Positions 45,611 to 54,532 of a stretch of DNA of 64,000 bases are shown here, piece by piece. Position 1 is the stretch's first letter; each line of letters opens with the position of its first letter. The notes under the pieces were generated by a model, which saw only the letters and a program-made list of their open reading frames with translations, had not been told where the DNA came from and did no database searches. Source of the DNA: Cohnella cholangitidis (GTDB taxonomy: Bacteria > Bacillota > Bacilli > Paenibacillales > Paenibacillaceae); assembly GCF_014107495.1 (NCBI RefSeq), contig NZ_CP041969.1, positions 2,188,501 through 2,252,500 of the forward strand, written 5' to 3'. The translations under genes and the position numbers were made by a program.

Positions 45611-45922
45611 AAAAAAAGCCCCTGCAGCTATAAGCTGCAGAGACGTCATGACGTGGTCCCACTCTGCTTGAGCGTACGTCCCTTAGACAGGCCTCGCTCC
45701 TCTTCGGATGAATAACGGGATCCCCCCGGCACCGCTCGCCCGTTCCAAGCCGATGATAAGCAGCGATTAGATCATCGCGAACTTTCGGTTGTCCGATCAG
45801 CGGCACAGCTCCCAGGCGCAATTCGGTTTCGCGTGAATGTGGCGGCTCTCAGCCATGACCGCCTTCTCTGGACATTCGTTAAGCGAAACTTACTTTCCTG
45901 TTCGTCGCACGTTTTCGATATA
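45611..45922 (-). ncRNA. T-box riboswitch, cysteine-specific, controlling cysE-cysS
   Basis: Leader RNA that senses uncharged tRNA. Stem I can be folded by eye: CAGG/CCTG, then a specifier loop with AGTA on the 5' side and GAAT-TGC-G on the 3' side, then GTTTCGC/GCGAAAC, GAATGT/ACATTC and GGCGG/CCGCC. The specifier TGC (45818-45820) codes for cysteine, matching the genes. The T-box core AGAGTGGGACCACG is at 45652-45665. A CTGCAGCT/AGCTGCAG terminator (45622-45640) with a seven-T run (45611-45617) ends it. Pairing of the T-box TGGG with the tRNA end NCCA is as known for the class. Confidence 0.92.
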
Positions 45923-45927
45923 GAACA

Positions 45928-45956
45928 AGTATATCCCAACGCTACGCAGGTGACAA
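45928..45956 (-). promoter_or_regulatory. Sigma-A promoter of the cysE T-box unit
   Basis: TTGTCA (45951-45956), 17-bp spacer, TATACT (45928-45933); the T-box begins about seven bases downstream. Confidence 0.72.
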
Positions 45957-46010
45957 GAGATGTCCCTCTATCCTTACGTTTGGATCGATCCGGGGGATAT
46001 TAACGGCATT

Positions 46011-46378
46011 CAGTTCCGTTATTTCACTCCGCGAGGCGGTTTCCGGCCAAACAACGGTCTTCAGTTCCGTTATTTCACTCCGCGAGTCGGTTTCCGGCCA
46101 AATAACGGTCCTCAGTTCCGTTATTTCACTCCGCGAGTCGGTTTCCGGCCAAATAACGGTCCTCAGTTCCGTTATTTCACTCCGCGAGTCGGTTTCCGGC
46201 CAAATAACGGTCCTCAGTTCCGTTATTTCACTCCGCGAGTCGGTTTCCGGCCAAATAACGGTCCTCAGCTCCGTTATTTCACTCCGCGAATCGGTTTCCG
46301 GCCAAATAACGGTCCTCAGTTCCGTTATTTCACTCCGCGAATCGGTTTCCGGCCAAATAACGGTCCTCAGTTCCGTTA
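46011..46378. repeat. 51-bp tandem repeat array, 7 full units plus a fragment
   Basis: Units begin with CAGTTCCGTTATTT at 46011, 46062, 46113, 46164, 46215, 46266, 46317 and a fragment at 46368. Units 2-5 look identical; unit 1 and the last two carry point changes. Each unit holds the inverted arms CCGTTATTT and AAATAACGG, and each junction AAATAACGG-TCCTCAGTT-CCGTTATTT can form a 9-bp hairpin. The array lies 15 bp behind the gltX stop and before the cysE promoter. 51 is a multiple of three, so both strands stay open; a 148-codon frame on plus is probably accidental. No function known. Confidence 0.9.
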
Positions 46379-46392
46379 CCGGCAGTTAAACC

Positions 46393-47865
46393 TTACCCCT
46401 TCTTAGCCAACTGCTCCTTAAGACGCTTCAACACTCGCGCGCGGCCTAGCAGCCAGATGGTACCGTTCAGATCCGGTCCGTGCGTCTGGCCGGTGAGCGC
46501 CACGCGGATCGGCATGAACAAGCCTTTGCCTTTTACTCCGGTAGCCGTCTGAACGCCTTTGATCAGGCTCTTCATATTGTCGATCGTAAATCCTTCTTCG
46601 CCCGCTTCCTCCAGTCCTGCCAGGAACGCCGCCAGTACGGCAGGAACGGTTTCTTCGGCCAACACGGCCTCCGACTCGTCATTAAATTCAAGCGACTCTT
46701 GGAAAAACAAATCGGACAAAGAAACGATTTCCGCTCCGAACCGCAGATGATCCCGGAACAGGGCGACTAATGCGGATGCCCACTCCAGCTCTTGCCCGTT
46801 CGGCTCCGCGGGCAATCTGCCCGAAGCTTTCAGATGCGGCAAGCAGAGCTCGATAACCCGCTCCTGCGAAGCTTGTTTCAAGTAATGCTGATTCAGCCAG
46901 CTTAGCTTTGCCGTGTCGAATACGGCCGGACTCTTGGACAGTCGGTTCGCGTTGAATATTTCGATCAGCTGCTCGCGGCCGTAGATCTCCTCTTCGCCCT
47001 CCGGGGACCACCCCAGCAAGGTGATAAAGTTGAACAACGCCTCCGGCAAATAACCTAATTCGTCGTATTGCTGGATGAATTGAACGATGGACTCGTCGCG
47101 TTTGGAGAGCTTTTTACGTTGATCGTTCACGATTAACGTCATATGGCCGAATTCAGGCGGCGTCCAATCGAAAGCTTCGTAGATCATCAGCTGGCGCGGC
47201 GTGTTCGTGATATGGTCTTCTCCGCGCAGGACGTGCGAGATCGCCATCAAATGGTCATCGACCGCAACGGCGTAATTATAAGTCGGAATCCCGTCTTTCT
47301 TCACGATAACGAAATCTCCGAAATCTTCGGAACGGAAGGAGATCTCTCCTTTGACCGTATCGTTGAACGTATATACGCGATCCGCCGGAACGGTAAACCG
47401 AATGCTGGGAACGCGCCCTTCGGCCGCAAGCTTGGCCCGTTCCTCGGCGCCGAGATGACGGCATTTGCCCGAATATTTCGGCGTCTCGCCTCGCGCGGAT
47501 TGCTCCTCGCGTTCCCGCTCCAGCTCTTCTTCATTGCAGTAACAAGGATAAGCCAGTTGGCGGTCCAGCAACTGCTGAGTATGGGTATTGTAGATATCAA
47601 GACGTTCGGTTTGACGATAAGGACCGCAATCGCCCGGACGATCGATGCTCTCGTCCCAATCTACGCCAAGCCATTTCAAATAGGTAAGCTGGCTCTCTTC
47701 TCCGCCGGCTACGTTGCGCTTAACGTCCGTATCCTCGATGCGAATAATAAAATCGCCGCCGTGGTGACGAGCGAATAAATAGTTGAAAATGGCTGTACGT
47801 GCATTACCGATATGCAAATGGCCCGTTGGGCTCGGCGCATACCGTACGCGGACTTTCGTGGACAT
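46393..47865 (-). CDS. gltX: Glutamyl-tRNA synthetase
   Basis: Class I synthetase, 490 aa, HLHIGN at 16-21 and KLSKR at 252-256; cysteines 108, 110 and 135 could form a zinc site. In Bacilli lacking GlnRS it also charges tRNA-Gln. AAGGAGG stands before the ATG. No ordinary terminator follows; the 51-bp hairpin array begins at once. Confidence 0.97.
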   Translation of the reverse strand: MSTKVRVRYAPSPTGHLHIGNARTAIFNYLFARHHGGDFIIRIEDTDVKRNVAGGEESQLTYLKWLGVDWDESIDRPGDCGPYRQTERLDIYNTHTQQLLDRQLAYPCYCNEEELEREREEQSARGETPKYSGKCRHLGAEERAKLAAEGRVPSIRFTVPADRVYTFNDTVKGEISFRSEDFGDFVIVKKDGIPTYNYAVAVDDHLMAISHVLRGEDHITNTPRQLMIYEAFDWTPPEFGHMTLIVNDQRKKLSKRDESIVQFIQQYDELGYLPEALFNFITLLGWSPEGEEEIYGREQLIEIFNANRLSKSPAVFDTAKLSWLNQHYLKQASQERVIELCLPHLKASGRLPAEPNGQELEWASALVALFRDHLRFGAEIVSLSDLFFQESLEFNDESEAVLAEETVPAVLAAFLAGLEEAGEEGFTIDNMKSLIKGVQTATGVKGKGLFMPIRVALTGQTHGPDLNGTIWLLGRARVLKRLKEQLAKKG

Positions 47866-47918
47866 TGTAGTTCCTCCTTATGAAAAGGGTTCGAGACCCT
47901 GAGCATGAACTATACTGC

Positions 47919-48395
47919 TTAACCTTTAACGAGCAACACTACAGCCTGCGAAGCGATTCCCTCTCCGCGGCCGGGAAAGCCCAGACGTTCCGTCGTTGTC
48001 GCTTTTACGTTGACTTGGGATTCCTCGCACTCCAATGCGCGAGCGATGACCGTAACCATCGCCGGGATATACGAAGCCATCTTCGGCGCTTGAGCGATGA
48101 TCGTAGCATCCGCGTTGCCGAGCTTATAGCCGCGTTCTTTGGCTAACGCCCATACATGTTCCAGCAATTTGACGCTGTCGGCATCCTTGAATGCCGGATC
48201 GGTATCGGGAAAATGTTTGCCGATATCCCCTAATGCAAGCGCACCGAGTATCGCATCGCTAATCGTATGTAGAAGCACATCCGCGTCAGAATGGCCTAAG
48301 AGGCCTTTCTCATACGGGATGGTGACGCCGCCGATGATGCACGGGCGCCCCTCAACCAACTGGTGTACGTCGAATCCTTGTCCAACTCTAATCAT
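47919..48395 (-). CDS. ispF: 2-C-methyl-D-erythritol 2,4-cyclodiphosphate synthase
   Basis: MEP isoprenoid pathway enzyme, 158 aa. Metal-binding D8-x-H10 in GFDVHQL and the [18 protein letters not shown] block are clear. Its ATG overlaps the ispD stop by four bases, so both are made together. Confidence 0.97.
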   Translation of the reverse strand: MIRVGQGFDVHQLVEGRPCIIGGVTIPYEKGLLGHSDADVLLHTISDAILGALALGDIGKHFPDTDPAFKDADSVKLLEHVWALAKERGYKLGNADATIIAQAPKMASYIPAMVTVIARALECEESQVNVKATTTERLGFPGRGEGIASQAVVLLVKG

Positions 48396-49090
48396 TCCCG
48401 AACCCCTTCCCCTTGACGCCTGGCCAATAGCAGCTCCGCAATCGGCAAGTCTTCCGGCGTCGTGATTTTTATATTCGCATAGTTCCCCTCAACGATAGCG
48501 ACTTTGCGCCCTAACCGCTCGAGCAGCATCGCGTCGTCCGTCGCGGACGCGCCTTCTTCCTGCGCTTGCCGATGGGCCTGCATCAGCTCCAGACGCAAAA
48601 AAGCCTGCGGAGTCTGCACGCTCCACAGCGTCCGGCGTTCGGGAGTCGCAACGATAAACCCGTTGCCGTCCGAAACTTTGATCGTATCTTTAACCTGAAC
48701 CGCCAGCGCGGACGAGCCATGTGCTTCGGCGGCCATGCAACATGCTTCGATCTGCGCGGAAGTCACGAGAGGCCTTGCCGCGTCATGTACGAGCACGCCT
48801 TCCGTATCCAGAACGGCCAATCCCGCATATACGCTGTCCTGACGCTCCGCGCCCCCTGGGACGATCATCTTTACCTTGCCGAATCCTTCGTTCTCCACGA
48901 TCTCGGACGCTCTCTTCCGTTCGCCCGAAGTCACGACCAAGACGATGGAAGAAACGGAAGAACACCGCTCGAAAGCTTCCAGCGTATGGGCCAGCACCGC
49001 CCGCCCGGCCAGCTTCAAGTAGGGCTTGTTATCCGCGGCGCCCATTCGAGTGCCCCGCCCCGCCGCAACCACGACAGCTCCCCAATCCAT
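48392..49090 (-). CDS. ispD: 2-C-methyl-D-erythritol 4-phosphate cytidylyltransferase
   Basis: MEP pathway enzyme, 232 aa from the ATG at 49090 ([11 protein letters not shown]), preceded by AAGGGGA; the open frame upstream is not used. Nucleotide-binding [18 protein letters not shown] and TPQAF motifs are intact. Cotranscribed with ispF. Confidence 0.95.
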   Translation of the reverse strand: MDWGAVVVAAGRGTRMGAADNKPYLKLAGRAVLAHTLEAFERCSSVSSIVLVVTSGERKRASEIVENEGFGKVKMIVPGGAERQDSVYAGLAVLDTEGVLVHDAARPLVTSAQIEACCMAAEAHGSSALAVQVKDTIKVSDGNGFIVATPERRTLWSVQTPQAFLRLELMQAHRQAQEEGASATDDAMLLERLGRKVAIVEGNYANIKITTPEDLPIAELLLARRQGEGVRE

Positions 49091-49136
49091 TAGCGATAAT
49101 CCCCTTATAATTGCATCTCGCGCAACCTTGTTTACA

Positions 49137-49169
49137 AACAAAAGACGGGACAGAAGAGCGCGTCCCGCC
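49137..49169 (-). terminator. Probable intrinsic terminator after yacL
   Basis: GGCGGGAC (49162-49169) pairs with GTCCCGTC (49144-49151) with one G-U pair, followed on minus by TTTTGTTTG. It lies between yacL and ispD. Confidence 0.65.
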
Positions 49170-49192
49170 CGTAATTCTATTATCATACCTCG

Positions 49193-50284
49193 TTACAGAG
49201 CTTTTTCCAATAGCTTCGGCTTAGCGAATATCATTCTGCCCGCGGACGTCTGAAGCACGCTCGTCACGAGAACCTCCATCGTCGTTCCGATGAAATCCCT
49301 GCCGCCCTCTACTACGATCATCGTTCCGTCGTCCAAATAGGCTACGCCTTGCCCGTGTTCCTTGCCGTCCTTGATCACTTGCACGACGATTTCCTCTCCG
49401 GGCAGCACGACCGGTTTAACCGCATTGGCCAGATCGTTAATGTTCAGCACGGATACGCCCTGCAGCTCGCATACTTTGTTGAGGTTGAAGTCGTTGGTGA
49501 CCACCTTCCCCTGCATCGCTTTGGCGAGCTTGACGAGCTTGCTGTCCACTTCCCCGGGTTCTTCGTTCGCATCTTCGTAAATGAGTACCCTAACGTCCAA
49601 TTCCTTCTGGATTTTATTAAGGATATCCAATCCCCTCCGCCCCCGATTACGCTTAAGCAAATCGGAAGAATCGGCGATATGCTGGAGTTCCTCCAACACG
49701 AACTCGGGTATGACCAACGTTCCTTCGATGAATCCCGTTTTGCAAATATCCGCGATCCGTCCGTCGATAATGACGCTGGTATCCAAAATTTTGTGTTCTT
49801 CGAACCTCGGTCCTTCCTTCTGAGGAACCTCTACCGTTCTGCGCGTTCGGAACCATTCGCCAAGCTCGTCCTTTTTCCGCGTTCCGATCTTAAGCCCCGC
49901 ATATCCGAGAGTAAGCGCGGCCCCCGCCGCCAATACTTGTCCCACATACGGAATGTCCGTCGCATAAGGATACAGGAATGAGGAAAGCGCAAGTCCGAAG
50001 GTCAATCCGATCAAGCCGGATAGAAGATCCGACGCGGGATAGCCGGACAGCCTATCGATTCCTCGATACAAGGAACGGGATAAAGGCGTAGCGATAGAAG
50101 TCGCGAGCAGAAATCCGGCAAATGCCCCGATCGCCGTGCCGAACGTTCCTCCGCCGTTTGCCGCTCCCCCTAGCAACGTTCCCATCCACGGCCCTTCCGC
50201 GGGTAAGGAAGAAGCCGACATTTGATGACCCAGCAATGCGCCGATAAGTAGACCGATACACTGGATTACTCTTTTCATCATCAT
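49193..50284 (-). CDS. YacL-type PIN/TRAM membrane protein
   Basis: 363 aa: about four N-terminal hydrophobic segments (residues 1-~130), a PIN nuclease-like domain beginning [13 protein letters not shown], and a C-terminal TRAM domain. Orthologue of Bacillus YacL by gene order (disA-yacL-ispD). Activity on RNA is suspected for PIN domains but not shown here. First of three adjacent ATGs has GGGAGTGA upstream. Confidence 0.9.
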   Translation of the reverse strand: MMMKRVIQCIGLLIGALLGHQMSASSLPAEGPWMGTLLGGAANGGGTFGTAIGAFAGFLLATSIATPLSRSLYRGIDRLSGYPASDLLSGLIGLTFGLALSSFLYPYATDIPYVGQVLAAGAALTLGYAGLKIGTRKKDELGEWFRTRRTVEVPQKEGPRFEEHKILDTSVIIDGRIADICKTGFIEGTLVIPEFVLEELQHIADSSDLLKRNRGRRGLDILNKIQKELDVRVLIYEDANEEPGEVDSKLVKLAKAMQGKVVTNDFNLNKVCELQGVSVLNINDLANAVKPVVLPGEEIVVQVIKDGKEHGQGVAYLDDGTMIVVEGGRDFIGTTMEVLVTSVLQTSAGRMIFAKPKLLEKAL

Positions 50285-50417
50285 AATAAAATCACTCCCT
50301 TTCTAGTCCTGATTCAGAAATATCTTTACTAGTATGTTCCAATTTTTCGAATGCTAACCTCACTTCCGTAAGCTTCTTGCAAAGGTTGTTCAAGTTTCAC
50401 GAAAACGACAACTTCTT

Positions 50418-50446
50418 TTGAATTCTCTTAGCCCTTGATCTATAAT
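50418..50446 (+). promoter_or_regulatory. Sigma-A promoter of the plus-strand gene at 50488
   Basis: TTGAAT (50418-50423), 17-bp spacer, TATAAT (50441-50446). Confidence 0.7.
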
Positions 50447-50487
50447 GGAGTAGGAAAAGTAAATTAAAGGTAACCGAGGTGGAACGG

Positions 50488-50883
50488 ATGAGCGCGCCTA
50501 CGCTCCATGAATTTCAGAGTCAGGTGTCGGAATTGTTACTCCGTCATCGCAGTCTGCTCGATGTCGTCACGAAGTTCAGTCAATCCAATGCATCCGTCAA
50601 CCGGGCCATATCCAAATCGATCACGGAATGCGGTTGTATTGCCTTAAACGCCAGAAACCAAGGGTTCTCCGAGGAAATGCCGCTCGACCAAGCGCATCGT
50701 CAATCGAAGTCCCACATGGAAGGCGCTCTGTGCGAGCAATGCCGTGAAATCATCCGCAGCGAGATGGGCAAGAACCTGTTCTACATGTCCGCCATGTGCA
50801 ATCTGCTAGAGATTAGCTTAGAGGACGTCGTCGCCAAGGAAGCCGAAAAGTGCTCTACGTTAGGCTGGTTTAATTTAACGTAA
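50488..50883 (+). CDS. Small cysteine-containing protein of unknown function
   Basis: 131 aa, mostly helical by appearance, cytoplasmic, with cysteines in ECGCIAL and CEQCREI plus single cysteines later, so metal binding or a disulfide switch is possible. It has its own promoter, GAGGTGG Shine-Dalgarno and downstream terminator, all good evidence for a real gene. I have a weak memory of similar genes beside yacL in Paenibacillus but cannot name a function. The only plus-strand gene in this neighbourhood. Confidence 0.82.
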   Translation: MSAPTLHEFQSQVSELLLRHRSLLDVVTKFSQSNASVNRAISKSITECGCIALNARNQGFSEEMPLDQAHRQSKSHMEGALCEQCREIIRSEMGKNLFYMSAMCNLLEISLEDVVAKEAEKCSTLGWFNLT

Positions 50884-50913
50884 TCGTATACACAATGAAT
50901 CCTACGCTTGAAG

Positions 50914-50943
50914 AGGCAGCCCCTGACAAGGAGGCTGCTTTTT
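50914..50943 (+). terminator. Terminator of the plus-strand gene
   Basis: GCAGCC/GGCTGC stem (50916-50921 with 50933-50938) followed by five T. Confidence 0.75.
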
Positions 50944-50952
50944 CGTTGACGC

Positions 50953-50998
50953 AAAAAAAAGCATCGACGGCTCCCATGAGGGAAATAATCGATGCTTT
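50953..50998 (-). terminator. Terminator of pssA
   Basis: AAAGCATCGA (minus strand, 50989-50998) pairs with TCGATGCTTT (50958-50967), then a T-run. It starts 19 bp after the longer of the two possible pssA ends. Confidence 0.82.
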
Positions 50999-51016
50999 CG
51001 ATATTCTTATAGTTGG

Positions 51017-51771
51017 TTATGCGCTATGCTTGGAACGCTCTTGTTCCTCTTCTTCCGCTTTTTTCATGCGCTTAGCGCGTCTGCCCGAAGGGAACAATCC
51101 ATCAACGTTTTTTTTAGGCCCCATAATGCATAGAGAAGCAATAAAGCCAGAATGACTTTCGGGATCGCCTCCTGGAACATATAGGCGAGCACCGCGGCAC
51201 CCAGAACAACGACCGGAATGGCCCACATTGCCTTCCTCGGCAAGCCGAGCTTCTTGAAGTTCGGATATTTCATGTTGCTAACCATCAGGAAGGACAAGGC
51301 AACGGTGCTGATGAGCAACAAGGAATAGTGCAGCTCGTCGTGGAAAAGCGCCAGCGTCGCCAACACGCCTCCGGCCGCTGGAATCGGCAACCCGATAAAA
51401 TACCCCGGGATTCCGTCAATGACGTTAAAGCGCGCTAATCTTAAAGCTCCGCAAATCGGGAATATCGCCGTGACGATCCAAGCCATCGCGGGATTAACGC
51501 CCTGAAATGCAGCTTGATACATAATGAAAGCAGGAGCCACCCCGAACGAAATGACGTCGGAGAGAGAATCCAATTCTTTGCCGAATTCGCTTTGCGCGTT
51601 TAACGCGCGAGCTACCCGTCCATCCAATCCGTCCAACAACATCGCTATAATGACCAATAAAGCAGCCGTATTCGAGCTGTTCGTTTCATTGTTAAACGCC
51701 AATATGATGGCTATCACGCCTAAAGACAGGTTACCTATTGTAAAGATATTCGGTATCGACTTCGTAATCAT
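51017..51771 (-). CDS. pssA: CDP-diacylglycerol-serine O-phosphatidyltransferase (frame shift near 51112)
   Basis: Membrane enzyme making phosphatidylserine, precursor of phosphatidylethanolamine. The CDP-alcohol motif (DGLDGRVAR...GKELDSLSD) is complete and about six hydrophobic segments follow. Start ATG 51771 has GAGG eight bases upstream. In the sequence as given a run of eight A (51107-51114) sends the frame to an early stop at 51064 after KKTLMDCSLRADALSA. With one more A the frame reads KKNVDGLFPSGRRAKRMKK and an acidic end to 51017, next to the terminator; that is the likelier C terminus (251 aa). Slippage on the A-run is another possibility. Confidence 0.9.
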
Positions 51772-51927
51772 GTTTGCCACCTCGACTTTACTATACCCTA
51801 TTGTCCGGAATGTTAAGCGCTACACTGCCAGCGCCTTCATTCTAGAGAATAGCGGAAATTAAGACTCCGCTTAAAACGCATTTACTTGATCTGCGCGAAT
51901 TGAAGAACATTTCCAATTGTATTCCCC

Positions 51928-53034
51928 TTATATCTGTCTGTCAATAAACACCTGCTCTTGAATCCGTTTCAAGCCCTCTTTAATCGCTCTTGCCCGAACC
52001 TCGCCGATCCCGTCCACTTCGTCCAATTCCTCGATGGAAGCCATGACGATATGAGGCAGGGCGCAGAACCGTTCGACCAAATTATGAATGATAACGCTCG
52101 GCAATCGGGATATTTTACTCAGCATCCGGTAGCCTCTGGGCAACAAGCCTTCTTCGACGACGGAACTCAAGGACGGATAGCCCAGCATGCGTATGATCAA
52201 AGCGGAATCCAGAAGCTCCTCGGACGACAGCTTGCGGATGGCCGCCTGAATTTCGCGCACTTTACTCTCCCCGTCATCCTTCGCGTAATCCCTGAGCAGC
52301 AGCCATGCCTCTTCCTCCGCCGCTCCGACCAATTCTTCCTTCTGCATGCTGATGAGTCTGCCTTCATTGCCAAGCTCAAGCACATAGCGGTTAATCTCGT
52401 TATTGATCCGCAATACCATTTCGGCGCGCTGAATGACGTGCGCCACCTCGTGCATAGTAACGAGTTCCTCGAATTCCAGAGCCGATAAGTTCGTCAATGC
52501 TTGGGTGAACACCGCCCGGTATTTCTCCAGCGTCTGGATCGCTTGGTTTGCTTTAGTCAATATGACTCCCATTTCTTTAAGCGCATATCGAAGCTGTCCT
52601 TGGTATAAGGTAATGACGTTGCGGCGTTGAGAGATGGAGACGACGAGCTTGCCCGTCTGCTTGGCGACCCGCTCCGCCGTCCGGTGGCGGATTCCGGTTT
52701 CCGACGAGGTAATCGAGGAATCCGGAATCAATTGGGTATTGGCATACAATATCCGTTTGACATCCTCGTTGAGGATGATGGCTCCGTCCATTTTGGCCAG
52801 TTCATACAAGTAGTTGGGGCTGAAATCGCAATTAATGGAGAAGCCTCCGTCCACGACTTCCATGACTTCCGGGCTATATCCCACTACGATTAACGCTCCC
52901 GTTTTGGCGCGGAGCACGTTTTCCAACCCATCGCGGAACGGGGTACCGGGCGCGACCATCTGGAGCAGCAAATTCATCGTTTTTTCCTGTTGACTGCGTT
53001 CTTTGTCTTTCGGATCTCTATCTTTATCTTTCAT
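51928..53034 (-). CDS. disA: DisA, diadenylate cyclase and DNA-integrity scanning protein
   Basis: Makes c-di-AMP and pauses at branched DNA. 368 aa: cyclase domain with DGA at 83-85 and RHR at 116-118, a helical linker, and a C-terminal helix-hairpin-helix ([14 protein letters not shown]). The first ~20 residues are a charged extension. 17 bp after radA, a repair partner known to interact with it in Bacillus. Confidence 0.97.
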   Translation of the reverse strand: MKDKDRDPKDKERSQQEKTMNLLLQMVAPGTPFRDGLENVLRAKTGALIVVGYSPEVMEVVDGGFSINCDFSPNYLYELAKMDGAIILNEDVKRILYANTQLIPDSSITSSETGIRHRTAERVAKQTGKLVVSISQRRNVITLYQGQLRYALKEMGVILTKANQAIQTLEKYRAVFTQALTNLSALEFEELVTMHEVAHVIQRAEMVLRINNEINRYVLELGNEGRLISMQKEELVGAAEEEAWLLLRDYAKDDGESKVREIQAAIRKLSSEELLDSALIIRMLGYPSLSSVVEEGLLPRGYRMLSKISRLPSVIIHNLVERFCALPHIVMASIEELDEVDGIGEVRARAIKEGLKRIQEQVFIDRQI

Positions 53035-53051
53035 TTTGTCATCGATACCCC

Positions 53052-54418
53052 CTATTCCAATGCGGCTTTAAGAGCCTCGGCAACCGTCCTCACGCCGATC
53101 AGCGCAATGTCTTTTGGCGCTTGCCACCCCTTCATGCTTGCTTCCGGTAAAATAACGCGCTTGAAGCCTAGCTTGTGCGCTTCCTTCACCCTCTGCTCCG
53201 CTCTAGATACCGCTCTTACTTCTCCCGTCAAACCTACTTCTCCGAAGATCGCATCGTACGGTTTCGTCGGCGAATCCTTAAAGCTCGATGCCAGACTTAC
53301 CGCGGCCGCCAAATCCGTTGCCGGTTCATCTAGCTTAACCCCGCCGGCTACATTTAAATAAGCATCCTGATTTTGCAGGAACATTCCCATCCGTTTTTCG
53401 AGAACCGCGATGACCAGCGACATCCGGTGATGATCGAAGCCCGATGCCATACGGCGCGGAGACGGAAAATGAGTTGGAGACACTAGCGCTTGCAATTCCA
53501 CCAATACCGGTCTCGTCCCCTCCATGCTGGCGACGACGGTTGAGCCGGATACGCCGAGCGGCCTTTCCGATAAGAACAATTCGGAAGGGTTGGCGACTTC
53601 GCGCAATCCATCCTCCGTCATGTCGAAAATACCGATCTCGTTCGTAGATCCGAAGCGGTTCTTCACCGCCCGTAATATGCGATAAGTATGATGCCTTTCT
53701 CCTTCGAAGTAGAGCACGCAATCGACCATATGCTCCAGCAGCCGCGGTCCGGCGATCGCCCCTTCCTTGGTAACATGCCCGACCAACACGGTGGCGACTC
53801 CGTTAATCTTCGATATTCTCATAAAATGCGCCGTGCATTCCCGGACTTGGGCTACGCTTCCCGGCGCGGACGCGACTTCCGGACGGTACACGGTTTGGAT
53901 CGAATCGATAACGAGAAAATCCGGCCCCACTTCGGTAATCGCTTCTTCGATTACTTCAAGATTCGTTTCGCATAATACGTACAGCTTATCGTTCAACGCG
54001 CCGAGACGATCTGCCCTTAGCTTCGTTTGGCGTACCGATTCCTCTCCGGACACGTAAAGCACCTTCAAGCCTTGCGTAGACAAAGAATATGAGGCTTGCA
54101 GCAACAACGTCGATTTGCCGATCCCGGGGTCCCCGCCTACGAGCAGCAAAGAACCCGGTACGAGCCCTCCTCCAAGAACCCGGTTAAGCTCGGACAAGCC
54201 GGTGGATATCCGCGGCTCGCGTCCACTTTCTATATCTATGATGGCACGCGCTTTTTCTTTCGTCCGGAGTAGTTCGCCCCGTCCTACGGGCGCTTTTATT
54301 TCCGTTTCGGTCTCCTCGACCATCGTATTCCATTCATGGCATCCTGGGCATTTGCCATCCACTTCGGAGATTCGGTACCGCATTGCGTGCAGGCGAACTT
54401 AGTTTTGACTTTAGCCAT
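53052..54418 (-). CDS. radA: DNA repair protein RadA/Sms (frame broken near 54357)
   Basis: Branch-migration ATPase. ATG at 54418 opens [20 protein letters not shown] with zinc cysteines C10 and C13; the sequence then reads TGGATGGCAAATGC where TGGATGGGCAAATGC is expected ([11 protein letters not shown]), one G missing. After that the frame is good: P-loop [15 protein letters not shown] motif and Lon-like C-terminal domain. Restored length 455 aa, normal for RadA. Without the repair only a form missing the first zinc pair would start at 54383. Confidence 0.94.
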
Positions 54419-54464
54419 CGGGATAAACGGCTCCTTTTATGATCCTATAAAGGAATTTTACCAT

Positions 54465-54514
54465 GAAAAAGAACTCTCCGCACTGACGCCGGTAAAGGCG
54501 AGGCGGAGAGTTCT
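54465..54514 (-). terminator. Terminator of the ctsR-mcsA-mcsB-clpC operon
   Basis: 12-bp perfect outer stem (54503-54514 with 54470-54481) plus inner GCC/GGC, then a T-run. Confidence 0.88.
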
Positions 54515-54532
54515 ATGCAGATTTATGCTTTA

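Noticed and set aside
45960..46406. 148-aa plus-strand peptide with 17-aa repeats
   Set aside because: Created by the 51-bp array; no good ribosome site, overlaps the -35 box of the T-box promoter and the gltX 3' end. Kept as a repeat, not a gene.
47886..47898. GGGTTCGAGACCC, like a tRNA T-arm
   Set aside because: No acceptor stem, D-arm or anticodon arm around it; chance match in the gltX-ispF gap.
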